From Brienomyrus brachyistius (Eukaryota; Chordata; Actinopteri; Osteoglossiformes; Mormyridae), in NCBI RefSeq assembly GCF_023856365.1, contig NC_064554.1, positions 9,105,001-9,169,000 on the forward strand: a stretch of 64,000 nt of DNA, written 5' to 3'. This document shows, piece after piece, positions 24,110 through 35,244 of the stretch (positions within the stretch are counted from its first letter, which is position 1; every line of letters starts with the position of its first letter). The notes under the pieces are model-generated. The model saw only the letters and a list, made by a program, of their open reading frames with translations, was not told where the DNA came from and made no database searches. The position numbers and the translations under genes are program-made.

Positions 24110-24365
24110 TTCTCTTCCTGCCTGTTATTGGTAACCTTTCGTCTGGGGTTTTTCGCCGCTTTCGACTCAATCAGCCAAGCCACGTCCACCGAGGCCCAAG
24201 ACTCCGACAGCCGTCGTACCACAAACTCTTTCTTTCCCCTCTCCTCTGTTCTCCACCCTCTCTCCTCTTGACTAATTCCGCTCCGTTTTCGCTCCCTCGT
24301 TTCGCTCTCCTATGTCTCGCGCAAGCATTTCCGTCGTGAACACTTACTTGCGCGCGCAACCCGAG
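24060..24365 (-). promoter_or_regulatory. CpG-rich promoter and first exon
   Basis: The base composition changes sharply from AT-rich to CpG-rich between about 24060 and 24365 (many CG dinucleotides, including 'cgcgcgcaac'). On the minus strand it contains a purine-rich leader, an ATG at 24109 and a splice donor CCAGCAG/GTAGCT. No TATA box is evident. This fits the promoter and first exon of a minus-strand gene, most simply one of the zinc-finger or BED transcripts to the left. Confidence 0.5.
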
Positions 24366-26350
24366 CTCAGTGTATTTCCGAAAAGGGGAAAACTGTTCGG
24401 GGACCATAAATATGCCTATTGATCGTAATGGTATACATGTTTGATAGAACAGTGTACCATACCTTCTCAAAAACTGCCCTGTCCCCATTTAAAATACATT
24501 TCATTGACCCAGCCTTTTTCCCATAAAGGGGAAAGTTTTGTAATGAGTGACAAGTCAATTTACATAAAGGAGAAATGCATGCCTGTACATCAAAAGGTAA
24601 GTTCCATTACACAGACACAAAACCTTAACAGGAGGCGCCTTTATTGGTTTAACAAATTGTACAAAAATGCAGAAGCATAGAAATTAAATTATTCAATAAA
24701 ATACATCAGTAAATACAAATCAGTTTAAAAAATGAGTTCAATAGAAGTTCCATATATGAGAAAAAAGCACACCGTTCTCTGGGCTACTCTTCAGCAGAAA
24801 AGAAATCATTACAACTAGTAAAAAGGACTGAAGCACGAAATCAGGTCTACATTTCCTCTGAGTTTTAGCTGGAGCCCTCCTAGGTAACCAGCATGTTCCC
24901 TCCAGTCCCTGCCCAAAAATATGAGCATCAATTACCCCCATCTCCTTTACTGCATCTGTAGTCTCTCTGCAATCTACTGACTGCAAACACCCTGCAAAAC
25001 GTCTTGTCATTGATTAGCAAACAAACCTAAGCGGAAAGGGAATATTTATCAATTATTATGTAAAGAATTCTATAAACTGAGTGCTTCAATAACAGTATCA
25101 GAACATCTGGCAATTCCAATACCTGGCAAAATGTTGTCCCTTCATTCAGAATGACTTTTCCCTGGATGTGACATACTTTTTAAGCCAGCATTTCATTGGA
25201 AGCAACCTGTTAGTGTACGCATTAAACAAAAAACATGCATTAATATATAAAATTGTTTAACAAACGTCAAAACAAGTCCTTGCAATAGACAACTCAAGGC
25301 TTATTGTTTTACAATAACCTAATTTTTTTTTTTAAATGCATGAGTCTCACATCATTGCACAAATATTTTAAACATCACATATTTCATTTCTTTACCTGGA
25401 CGTGTCTTAGTTCTGTTTGGTACAGTACACACTGAAATAAACCCTGAGCGAATCACTAAAAATAACGATGTTAACTTGAGCAAATACAGTGAATGGAAAG
25501 TGATATTGGTGTATTAACTGGGCTATTTTTATGAGAAAAAAAAGTAAGAAACTGCTCAAATTAGGTGAAAATCTGTTCAAATCTGATGTTAGTAATGTGG
25601 TCTTATGGAATATGACGAAAAACTGGGAAATGAAACATTTATAAAATGGCTCAAAATAGTTCATTTTACTCAAAAATGATTAATAAAATGACATTTGTGT
25701 CAATCAGATTTGAATTAAACACATCTACACTTTGTATATTGTATTGTGTGTGCTAGTAACCATTCAGAGAAATACTATATTCAAAATAACACCAACCTAT
25801 CACTAAGTAGACTAATGTACATGTTTGATTTTAAAAATACCTTTACAGCAGCAACAACAAAACATGGTAGAATAGCTATTCAGTATTTTATTTTATTAGT
25901 AGAATAAAACGTGAAGTATACAGGTTGAGGTTTACTGGTCAAAAAAGTATTTGGAGTTGTAATATACTATACATTTGAAGACAAAAATAACTCCAACAGA
26001 TAAATATAAGGGAAAAAAGATGATTATATTCCATCCTGAATTACTGTAAAATTAAGAGGTCATTAAAATGTTTGGAAATTCATTTACAAAAAACAGTTCG
26101 CATTGTTAGCATGATATATACAATTTGAATTTCACCTTTGCACTCAGTAGATGAAGGATACAAAGATAGCCTTATCACCGCATTTCATACCCAGCGTGGG
26201 ACTCCTCAATATTCTGAAGGAAATAAGTACTTAAAATTGTAATATACTCATTCTGCAAACAGATATTACAAATAATATCAGGGTTTAAGTCCTGCCTCTG
26301 GTTCTCCATATGCCGGTGTGGGTTTACTTAAACTGTTCAAAAACTGTGTA
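24366..26350. other. No gene recognised
   Basis: This is AT-rich intergenic sequence. Short open frames near 24740-25010 and 25407-25673 show no domain. Confidence 0.35.
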
Positions 26351-26354
26351 TGAG

Positions 26355-26475
26355 CACCCTGTGATGGATCGATGTCCCACCCTGTGATGGATCGATGTCC
26401 CACCCTGTGATGGATAGATGTCCCACCCTGTGATGGATAGATGTCCCACCCTGTGATGGATAGATGCCCCACCCA
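26355..26475. repeat. 24-bp minisatellite, five units
   Basis: Five head-to-tail copies of a 24-base unit ('caccctgtgatggatcgatg' plus 'tccc') lie here; later units carry 'gatagatg' instead of 'gatcgatg'. The array is open in two minus-strand frames only because its unit length is a multiple of three; this is not evidence for a gene. Confidence 0.9.
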
Positions 26476-28022
26476 AGGTCTCCTCTGCGTTGTGCCTCAT
26501 GAGTTCTGTGCCTCTGAACAGATGAATGGAATCTTTTTAAAAATGAGAGGTACATATGTAAGTAATAAAATAATAAATATAGGTAGTAGCAACTCTATCA
26601 GCTGAGTTTTGTTCCAAGGAAGCTACAGTGTCAGTCAATGTATATTTGAGTACTGGTCCATACTGCCCCATTATTCTTATACTGATAAACACTGGCTATA
26701 TGAAACTATGTATATGGAAATAAAACTCGGAAAAAAAAGATTTTAAAATGGAATGTCTCTAGTGTTGGTGAGGAGGACATACGGCATAATGCACTGATAA
26801 AGCCAGTTATTTACCTTTTCCATGTTGAGCTTTGTGGCAACCTATGACTGATTTTTTACTAGTTATGGAGCCGACAAACAGTTGATATTCAAGCGATGGC
26901 CAATAATATAAAAATGTAAAATGCCAGGGGGTTATATTCAACCATCCTTATTGCTGAGGGTAAATTACATTTTTATCCTTTAAAAATGTAAACAGACAAG
27001 TAAACATTTCAACAGGATTAAAGCAAAATCCACAATAGAATATAAAAAGAAAATAATGAACATTATATGCCAATTCCTGAATTTCTTTTCTACTTTTTTG
27101 TGAATATGCACATTGCAGAAAAGAGGGGCGCTTGGTAGGCTCGCTGGAAGCGAATGTTGCATTGCTGTGCAGTAATTCACCCATACTTTTACCCGTTTCT
27201 GGTTTACAATAAGTATTTTCTTTTTCCTAAACTGGGAAACATATTCAAGCATCAGAAGTTCCTTATTTTTAAAAATTTCTGCATTAAAACAACGTGCATT
27301 TCTACTGGAAATAGGTCAACCACATATTCACACTTTACTAAGCTCTGCAAATGGGCTGAAAACAAGGATAAGACTGCAGGAGAGAAGATGTATCAAATTA
27401 TCGTCACACCTGCATGTCGGTTTCTTTTGGGTTGTCTGTAATCTCCTCCAAAGCAGATTAATTTAAGATTTAATACATTTGACTTTTTTGCCAAGGTAAT
27501 AAAAAACTGCATTGAAGAGGCATTTGGATGTTTCCCTTTTCATATTGTGAAATGCATGATACCAGATCTGCACTATCAAAAATCTTTATAATGGTAAGAT
27601 GGGTTTCTTTTGATTATGTTGCATTTTAACCATGATGCTTAGTTCACATAGATTGAACATATTTTTAGCATATGAAAAGGTCATTTGAATTTCAGAACAC
27701 TTAATCTTTGTCAATCTATATTACCTCATGATCAGTGCTGTCACTGGTTAAAAACTATGACTACCTTGCTATCAGAGATCAGTAGTTTATTGTATGATGT
27801 TCACCTGCATGACTAAGACAACTTATTGTAAACCATTGTCCATTTCTAGCTAAAGTTCCATTTGGTGTCATCTTTCTTCTGTTACCTTGAATGCAGACTA
27901 CAGATGACATGTACTGAAATGCCAGACCAACGGCTTCCTTCATTTAGCAAACTAAATGGAGTAAAGAGCTGTATGTAAGAGGCACAGGTGTCAGATGATA
28001 AATGAAGATGTCATGTAACTGC
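26476..28022. other. No gene; 3' flank of two-finger gene
   Basis: No supported gene or named repeat is seen. The right end is expected to hold the 3' untranslated region of the minus-strand two-finger gene that stops at 28023. Confidence 0.35.
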
Positions 28023-31000
28023 TCAAGTTCTTGTGGTATTGTGAGTCCGGAGATGTGCCTGCAGACGCTCGGGATGGGAAAAGCGCTTCCCACACAGCGA
28101 ACAGCGCACCAGAGAACTGGTGCTGTGTGTCTGCTGGTGGACTTTCAGCAGGGGCTGCCGGCTGAATTTCCTTCCACACTGCTTGCAGGTGTAGTTCTTT
28201 CTCCCCACTGGGGCTTTGGCCTCCACAAACTCCTTTTCATCTGCTTCCTCTTCCCCAGGAGGCAGTAACTGATCTGCATTAAGGACTTGTGGCTCCCTCT
28301 GATGCTCGTGTGTGTCTGGCGACGCACCAGACGACATGGGTAACGGCTCGACAGGAATGTCATGGTTAGAGCAGAGAAGCTCATTGAGCCCTTGCGATGG
28401 AATCGTCAGGAGTCTGTGCAGTATGGAGGGAGATTTGAGCTGGAGGTCATCACCAGATGGGCAGGGGCTGTGATCTCCGCCAACAGATGGATGCACATAC
28501 ATGAAGGAACTTCCTTTGGAAACAGATCAACCAAAATTAAATATCTGCTCTATACAAAAGTTTTCGCACTGACTGATAGTACATCTGAATGTTCTAACAG
28601 CGAGAGTAAAATCCTCCTTGATTGTGGTGCCTACTCCACACATCCATCCTACCTGAAGTGGTTTCTTGCGGGCTGGTGAAGAGGGCGTCCTTCTTCTCTG
28701 GGATGACACCATCTGGGCTGGCTATGGATGTAGCGCCTGTCTTGCTTGCAACCACGTGTTCCACACCTTCGAGCTCTTTGTTCTGCCACAAGTCGCTGCA
28801 CCACTTTTGGCCAAAGACCTTGTCCAGAATGGGTACCCAGTCTTGAGCTACAGAAAGGACAGTCTGTTTCCCTGTCACTGATCATGCAGGGGGAAATGAG
28901 TTAGTCAGTCCATCGAATAATAACTGAAGTACAGGGAGTAACACACATTTAAAAAGTTGCCTTCAATACAGCTTAAAGCTGAGCAAAAATCTGCCAAATT
29001 TTCCCCATTCTAAAATGACCTACAGTTATACGCACAAGAACAGGAAGAATAAGAGGACATAACACAGGTGCACTCCTGCATACTGAGCTTGCAACCTGCG
29101 AGTCATAAATTAGTCCCGTAATCATTATGGCATCTGCTGCAGTTAACTAAAGGTACTCAAGCATCACAAAGTGACCATGTGGTGGCACCAAACCACCAAA
29201 GCCATATAGTGGTGCTTTTTCCACATTGTTTGCAAAAAAGGAAGTGACACTGCTCCATTACCTACATCCCAATCATATGCTGATTTGACAAGCAACAGGT
29301 ATCAATGTGTTCAGGGGCTTCAGCTTCTAAAACCAACAGATTTTGCAACATCACAATTGTGCAAAATGGCCAAAATTTCAAATACAAACCAATATTTGTG
29401 GAGGACTGCCCAGAAGCTTACTCCATATCTATATGTTAAATCAGCATATTGGTAGATTTCAGCTATACAAATAAATGCCAAAACAGATGTCAAGAGAGTT
29501 TGAGAGGATTTTTTTCTTTAATGTTTATACAGATGCACCCTGGGTTGCGATGGTTCGTGTTCGATATTTTGATTTTGCAATGGGCATTCCATTTCCATTC
29601 TGTTTTTCACTTTCAGTACATTATTCAATAAATCACATGAGATATTCAACACTTTCATCATATTGTGATTTTGTTCAGCTATAGGATAATGGAAGTCTTC
29701 TAATCATGTTTACGGTAGGCTAGACTATGATGTTTCTTAGGTTAGGCGTACTGTATTAAAATGCATTTTCCCCACAGCAGTAAGTTTCTATTAATCAACT
29801 AATCTAACAAATGATTTGTTGAATTTTTTGCTGAAAAAAACGAGTTTCTTTAAAAGGAAACATTAAATAGTAATTATCAGAATATTAGTCAATAAAATGT
29901 TGACAAAGTGTAACAAAATATACAAACCAAGAGTCACTCCAAAAAAACTAAATTATGAATTCCATTCCAGGAATATGGCTTGACAGCAAAAGTAATGCAA
30001 TTTAACAAAAGTAATGCAGTTCACGCAACACTGGTGCAGCTTCAAACTGGATATCAGTAAAAATAGTGAGATCATTAGGTTCAAGTAACACGTGAGATGA
30101 TATAGTGCAGGTTGAATCTGATTTTAATTACACACAGATAAGATCTGTTTTGCAGTCCAAAAGTAGTGCAAAGCTCTGTATAAGGAACACTTGAATGCAG
30201 CTTACGATGAAATTTGTATCAGCCAATATTCATAAAAAAAAATAAAATTAAGATAAAATCGGCATCGGCCGACACTGTTGGGAAGTACTTAAATTTGATC
30301 AATATGCAATATTAAGAACATAAATTTACAAATGAGAGGAGGCCATTCTGCCCATTAACCTTGCTTGGAGGGAATTAAACTAATAATTTAAATTTGGCAG
30401 GATCTTGTCAAGTTCAAATTTGAAGGAATCTAGGGTACTCTACCCTAGACTATTCCATACTCTAATTACACACCATGAGAAGTTCTTTCTCAGATCCAAA
30501 CTAAAGTGTTCCCCTACCCTTGGATACCTGCAACTAGTCACCACTTAGTCTCCTTTGCTTGAGTCTAAACAAATTCAGCTCTGCCAACCTCTGTCTGCAA
30601 AACATCCCCATTAAGGCCAGGTTGGTCTACGCTGAACTTCTTCCAAGGCAGCAATGTCCTTTTTAAGGTATGGTGACCAAACCTGCACACAATATTCTAG
30701 CTGGGGTCTTACCAAGGAATTGTATAATCGTAGCATCACCTCCCTTGAATTAAACTTCACACACCTAGAGATGTAACCCAACATCCTATTGGCTTTTTTA
30801 ATTGCTTCCCCACACTGGCGAGAGTGGGACATGGAAGCATCAACATACACACCGAGGTCTTTCTCATAATCAGCTACCTTTATTTCAGTGGAACCCATAA
30901 AATATCATAAAATAGACCACGCATTTAATCTCCTTATCTCAGCTAACTTAGCCTGTCTTGCACGTAGCACAGGAAGTATTCCAGAGAATACCACCGTGAA

Positions 31001-32820
31001 TGTTCTGCTTCTAAGCTTATCCGCGACTCCTATGAATTTATCCTGCAGAACAGCCCTCCTGCCCTTTCCTATATCGTTGGTGCCAACATGCACCATGACC
31101 AATGGATCCACTCCGGGTAGGGCCAAAGCCTGTCCACGCGATTCGGAAGGTCCCCTACCTGGGCACCAGGCAGGCAAGACACCGTATGGGACCCCCTATC
31201 ATGGGCACACACAACTGTCTACACCTCTAATAATCGAATAACCTACTAACACAATCTCCCTCTTCCTGGGGGAAGGGGGCTCCTCAGTGCCCAAGGACCC
31301 TACTGCCTCCCCAGTCTCTTCCGGCTCTAAAGCTAGAAGCACCTGAAAGCGGTTAGACACAGTCACTTCAGGTGATGCCGCCTCTGTAAACTGTGTACGC
31401 CCTACGTCTACGTCTATGACCTACGTTCTCCCAGCTCTCTCGACTTCTCTGCCCTTCATTCTCCCCCCTCCCCGCTTGTGACGTACACACTGCCTCTCTA
31501 GAAGTCGTATTAAGTCCCTCCTCTAACTCATTGTTGTGTCGGATGAAAGTCAGTTGCTCCTCGTGGTCGCGAACCTCGATCATGAGTGAATCCACTAACT
31601 TACAGCGCTCGCAGATGAAGTCCAACTGGACGCAAACATCCAGAAGGGCAAACATCTTGCAAACACAACACTGAGCTGGCCCCATAATTAACTAGCTCAT
31701 TATGACCCCGTCCTTTACTCCCAGCCCAGTATATTTATATAGCGAATTTAACTTTCACTTGATTTAATTAACAAATAGTTAATATAATAAAAAAGTACAA
31801 TAAAACATTAAATTAAGATTTGCATTAAAATAGAACTTTTAAAATATCCGATATGGTGATAACTAAATTATCTCCATATAGGATATGTTATTTTAAAAGT
31901 TTAATTTCTAAGGTTAACAATTACTTACCCAATAATAACCTACTGAATCACATTTAACTAAACATATATATATGCATATAAATTATATTTTATAATATTC
32001 AGGAAATCGTGTCCCATAGTTTGAGAAACACTGTTCTGTCCAATGTTCATTGCAGATGGCTGTGTTCACAAGATGGTGCTGCAGCCTCCCTTTTCGCCCT
32101 CTGCTGTCAGCTGCAACTACTGTCTCAATATCTGTAGAATTTTAACTCCAAATCTGATAACTCAAAAAATATTTTACTGATCTTTATGGGTTATGGTCTG
32201 GAAGTTATCACATTAATAAGATCAAGTGTGTGAGGCTGCCCTTCACGTCACTATCACAATGCAGTGCTGCTTCAATTTATGTCAAAATGTTATCAGTTTC
32301 AGATCTCTATCAATGTAATGTGCCTGCAAAATTTGAAGTCGACCTCCCAATTACTTTTTGAGTTAATCTGCTAACAAGATAAGTATGTGAGGGTGGAGAC
32401 CAGTTGACAGCAAAAGTACATGTATTCCATATCCGGGGAACACACGGTAAACTTGTATTAATGGCAAAAGAAATGAAAAAGTTAAAAACTTACCTGTTTC
32501 CACACTCATTGGTTTCTCACTGTGCTCCACATTGGCTCCACAGTTTTTACTACTTGGTGGGTCCTGAGATGACTCTTTATCCTGGTCACCTTTATCTGAA
32601 CTGCTGGGGCATCTTGAACGGTTTTCTGGGGATTTAAGATCTATATTGCAATCTTGCCTTGAAATCTGATCACCCTCTACCAAACTTTGCTTCAGAATTT
32701 TGCTTTCCTTCTCCTTTTTCACCAGTTCCAAAAGCAGGTCATCAAAGCTGGCTTCTACAATCTTCGTTAACTCCAAAACTGCAAATTTCAGTACCTGTTC
32801 CATCACAGCCTTCAATTGAT
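28023..32820 (-). CDS. Two-finger C2H2 zinc-finger protein (5' exon missing)
   Basis: Three coding exons join in phase: 32494-32820 (acceptor TTTGCAG, donor ACAG/GTAAGT), 28653-28871 (acceptor GTGACAG, donor TCAG/GTAGGA) and 28023-28513 (acceptor TTCCAAAG, ending in TGA). All junctions are phase 1. Together they give about 345 residues plus an unseen start exon. The first exon encodes the helical N-terminal module of fish zinc-finger proteins (QLKAVMEQVLKFAVLELTKI ... LLLELVKKEKESKILKQSL), then a Ser/Asp-rich linker. The second has QDWVPILDKVFGQKWCSDLW. The last has an acidic linker and two C2H2 fingers, YTCKQCGRKF...HQQTH and VRCSLCGKRF...HLRTH, joined by a short Ser-rich linker rather than TGEKP. 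It is probably a nuclear DNA-binding regulator; target unknown. The 3.6-kb intron between exons one and two contains a CR1 copy. Not assignable to a named orthologue. Confidence 0.8.
28874..30312. other. Intron of the two-finger gene
   Basis: This is AT-rich intronic sequence between the exons at 28.9 and 32.5 kb. No gene is seen. Confidence 0.5.
30313..31825 (-). mobile_element. CR1-like LINE, deletion copy 2
   Basis: It is in minus orientation, the same family as 19090-20694 (shared 5' 'tatactgggctgggag' and 3' 'gtaaatttatgttctta'-type ends). ORF1 remnant: GPAQCCVCKMFALLDVCVQL, with paired cysteines and FICERC, at 31575-31685; then, at 30905-31177, VMVHVGTNDIGKGRRAVLQD, the SGNH-esterase GxND block. 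Near 30905 the sequence jumps directly to the reverse-transcriptase C-terminus (MGSTEIKVADYEKDLGVYVD ... LVRPQLEYCVQVWSPYLKKD). Endonuclease and the FADD box are absent. It lies in an intron of the two-finger gene. Confidence 0.8.
31833..31902. repeat. Imperfect palindrome, ~30-bp arms
   Basis: 'aacttttaaaatatcc' at 31834 pairs with 'ttattttaaaagttt' ending at 31902, and the middle parts 'atatggtgataa' and 'ttatctccatat' also pair. This leaves a tiny loop. It sits just upstream of the CR1 copy; function unknown. Confidence 0.65.
31903..32493. other. Intron, no element recognised
   Basis: This is AT-rich intronic sequence of the two-finger gene. Confidence 0.4.
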
Positions 32821-34046
32821 CTGCAAATAAATAAATATATATATAAATAAATGAATGAATGAAACTATTGTAATGTTTGTTATGTATATTAAAGCTATTA
32901 CGGTATGTATGTTAGGATGTCAAGGTATATTTGCTGTTTATGAATGTCCTATGAATTCATTATGCATTGTGCACTGAATGTTCTACAAATGCATTTTAAA
33001 GGCATTATGAAGGTTCAGTTAATGTAAAGTGCTACCATTCTGTTGGCAGAAAGATAAATTCATTAAAGAAGGTTTTAAAAAAATGTTTGGTGTCCTAATT
33101 GTTCAAGTGAGAAAAATCTGAATAGACCAGAATTGGTTTTCAGCAAGTCAGGTCCAAAAAAAAGAGAGAGACAGAATAATCAGTGAATCATGATCGGCCA
33201 AGGAAAATACAATAGGTGCATCCCTACAGAAAACCACAAACAATGCAAAAAAGTTTGCTACAATTCCAAATATCACGTATGTATCACGTATGTATCCCAA
33301 TCCTTTCATCTTCAAAACATGTATTCTGTACAGGTTCAGAGAGTCCAAAGACAGCACAGGGCACAAGACAGACACCCTGGACAGGATGCACACTGACACA
33401 AAATAAATTATGAGACACCAATTTACTTAATTGAATGTATAGATTGCAGAAGGAAACCACAGCCCCTGTGATGGAAGAACATTAAAACACCACAAACACA
33501 AATGAGACAAAAGAAGAAAAAAAAAAAAACTTTAAGCATGCAGTATTCAGACAATTTCTTAGCCTCACAGTTAGACTACAGTTTGGCTGTACTGCAGTAT
33601 TTTGGGTAAACTGCAGCTAAATTTATATTAGAGAACCCCCTGGCAGCTGCTTGAAGAAATTTCTCTCTGGGATTTTATAATGCCGGAATATCATTGCTTT
33701 TGAAAACACCCTTTGATAGCCCTAATGTGATCGTGACTTCGCTTCTTGTTGCTATCACTATGTGACACTGCTTGAATTTTGGGGCAGTGTGTCCCAAAAC
33801 AACATGCAATATTGGCAAACAAGTACGCTTATTTTGCCTGATGGTTGAACTCGCGTTCAGTTTCCACTTAGTAGTGGATGATGTACAAAATATATCATAT
33901 AATCGCAATATTTTTGGTTAGAATCATATTTCACAAAATATATCATAATTGTGTTTATCTGTTTACACACTAACCAATGTAGTAATGTTGACCATTCATG
34001 ACAGACTAATTAAACCTCAGCCACTCTGAGGTAATTTGTGAAGTAT
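32821..34046. other. No gene; possible hAT end
   Basis: No gene is visible. At 33187-33230 'tgatcggccaaggaaa' and 'taggtgcatccctac' look like one end of a 'gatgcaccgatcggcc' type hAT-derived repeat. The missing first exon of the two-finger gene should lie upstream of 32820, but I cannot recognise it. Confidence 0.35.
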
Positions 34047-35050
34047 GCCATCCATCTATTGTCTACAGCTTATCTGGGGTTGGGTGGCAGGGGCAGCAAA
34101 GACCTTCCCAGGGAAGCTGAGAAGTGTTTTTAACCCCCCCCGTGAAGTTGGAACACATCCTCTTTGTTAAAAACTGGGACCACCACCCTAGTCTGCCAAC
34201 CTAAAGGCATTGTCCTCAACCACCAATGTAATTTTGAAGAAGCATATCAGCCAAGACAGCCCATCATCATCATCATCATCATCATCAACAGCTTTCAGGA
34301 ACTCAGGGCATATATCATCCATCCCGGAGCTTTACCACTGAAGTGTTTTTGGCTGCTTTAGTGACCTTAGAGCTAGTGATGGGTAGAGTTTTCTGGCTCT
34401 ACTTCCTCCAAGAGATATCAGTGGGATTTAGGAGGTCCTCAAATACTCTCTTCACCACCAGATTATATACCTATTTTTAAGCAACAGCTCTCCATCCCTA
34501 CTGTAAACAGCATGGGAAAAATCATATTCCCCCTCCTCAATCACCTGACAACTTGTCAGAAACTTCGAGACCAACTGAAAGTAATTTTCAATGACCTCAC
34601 TAAAGTCCTCCCACACCCATGTTTACAGGAATCTGTAAGTTACTTCTGGAGCCCCACAAGCTAACTAAGCTTGGATAGCCTCCTTCTTCAGCCTGACAGC
34701 TCCCATTACTACTGGTGTCCACCACTACATTCAAGGACTGACACTGCAACCAGTACAAACAACCTAGGTGGGGGTAGGCTCTGTGGAGCAAATGGATAAG
34801 GGCATCGTCCACTCATGCGTGCCTAGCAGGCAAACTGGAGGGGATCCATTACCAGCCCCTTGAATATCATCATGAGATGTGAAGTCTTTAAGGGAGCTGG
34901 AGTGCCCTTTCATTGGAATAGAGACCACACCAAATGTCTTCCAGAGCAGACTGAGTGAGAGGGAGAACAGGTAGTGTACCACCCCGCAGAGCTGGCAGAG
35001 CTGTCTGATGAATTGGTTGATAGTGTTTGCTGAAAACATAGATGAGAACA
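34047..35050 (-). mobile_element. LINE fragment, old copy
   Basis: The minus strand gives scattered reverse-transcriptase linker residues across frames (VKRVFEDLLNPTDIS near 34430, and KAPGMDDICPEFLKA near 34320), matching the region between endonuclease and reverse transcriptase of the LINE at 35245-37420. The 3' tail is 'gatggatggc' on the minus strand (34049-34058). An (ATC) run sits at 34264-34288. Heavily mutated, no intact domain. Confidence 0.6.
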
Positions 35051-35244
35051 ATGGTTCTAGCTAGGATAAAATGACCTCAGTGGTCGACAGACGACAAATG
35101 TTTTATCCGTAACCTGGTCACTAAACTGATCACTAAAACTCCAATATATCTTAGAAAACAGTTTGAGGAAAGGCAAGGTTTGTGGAGAAATCATGCCAAG
35201 TTCATACAATAGCACGCAAATGTTTATTAACCCTTGTTTAAAAT

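Noticed and set aside
26278..26555. Open frames of repeated GWDIYPSQGGTSIHHRV type
   Set aside because: They are the two open frames of a 24-bp minisatellite; openness follows from unit length.
34262..34290. (ATC)n as a coding or regulatory feature
   Set aside because: It is a simple microsatellite inside a decayed LINE.
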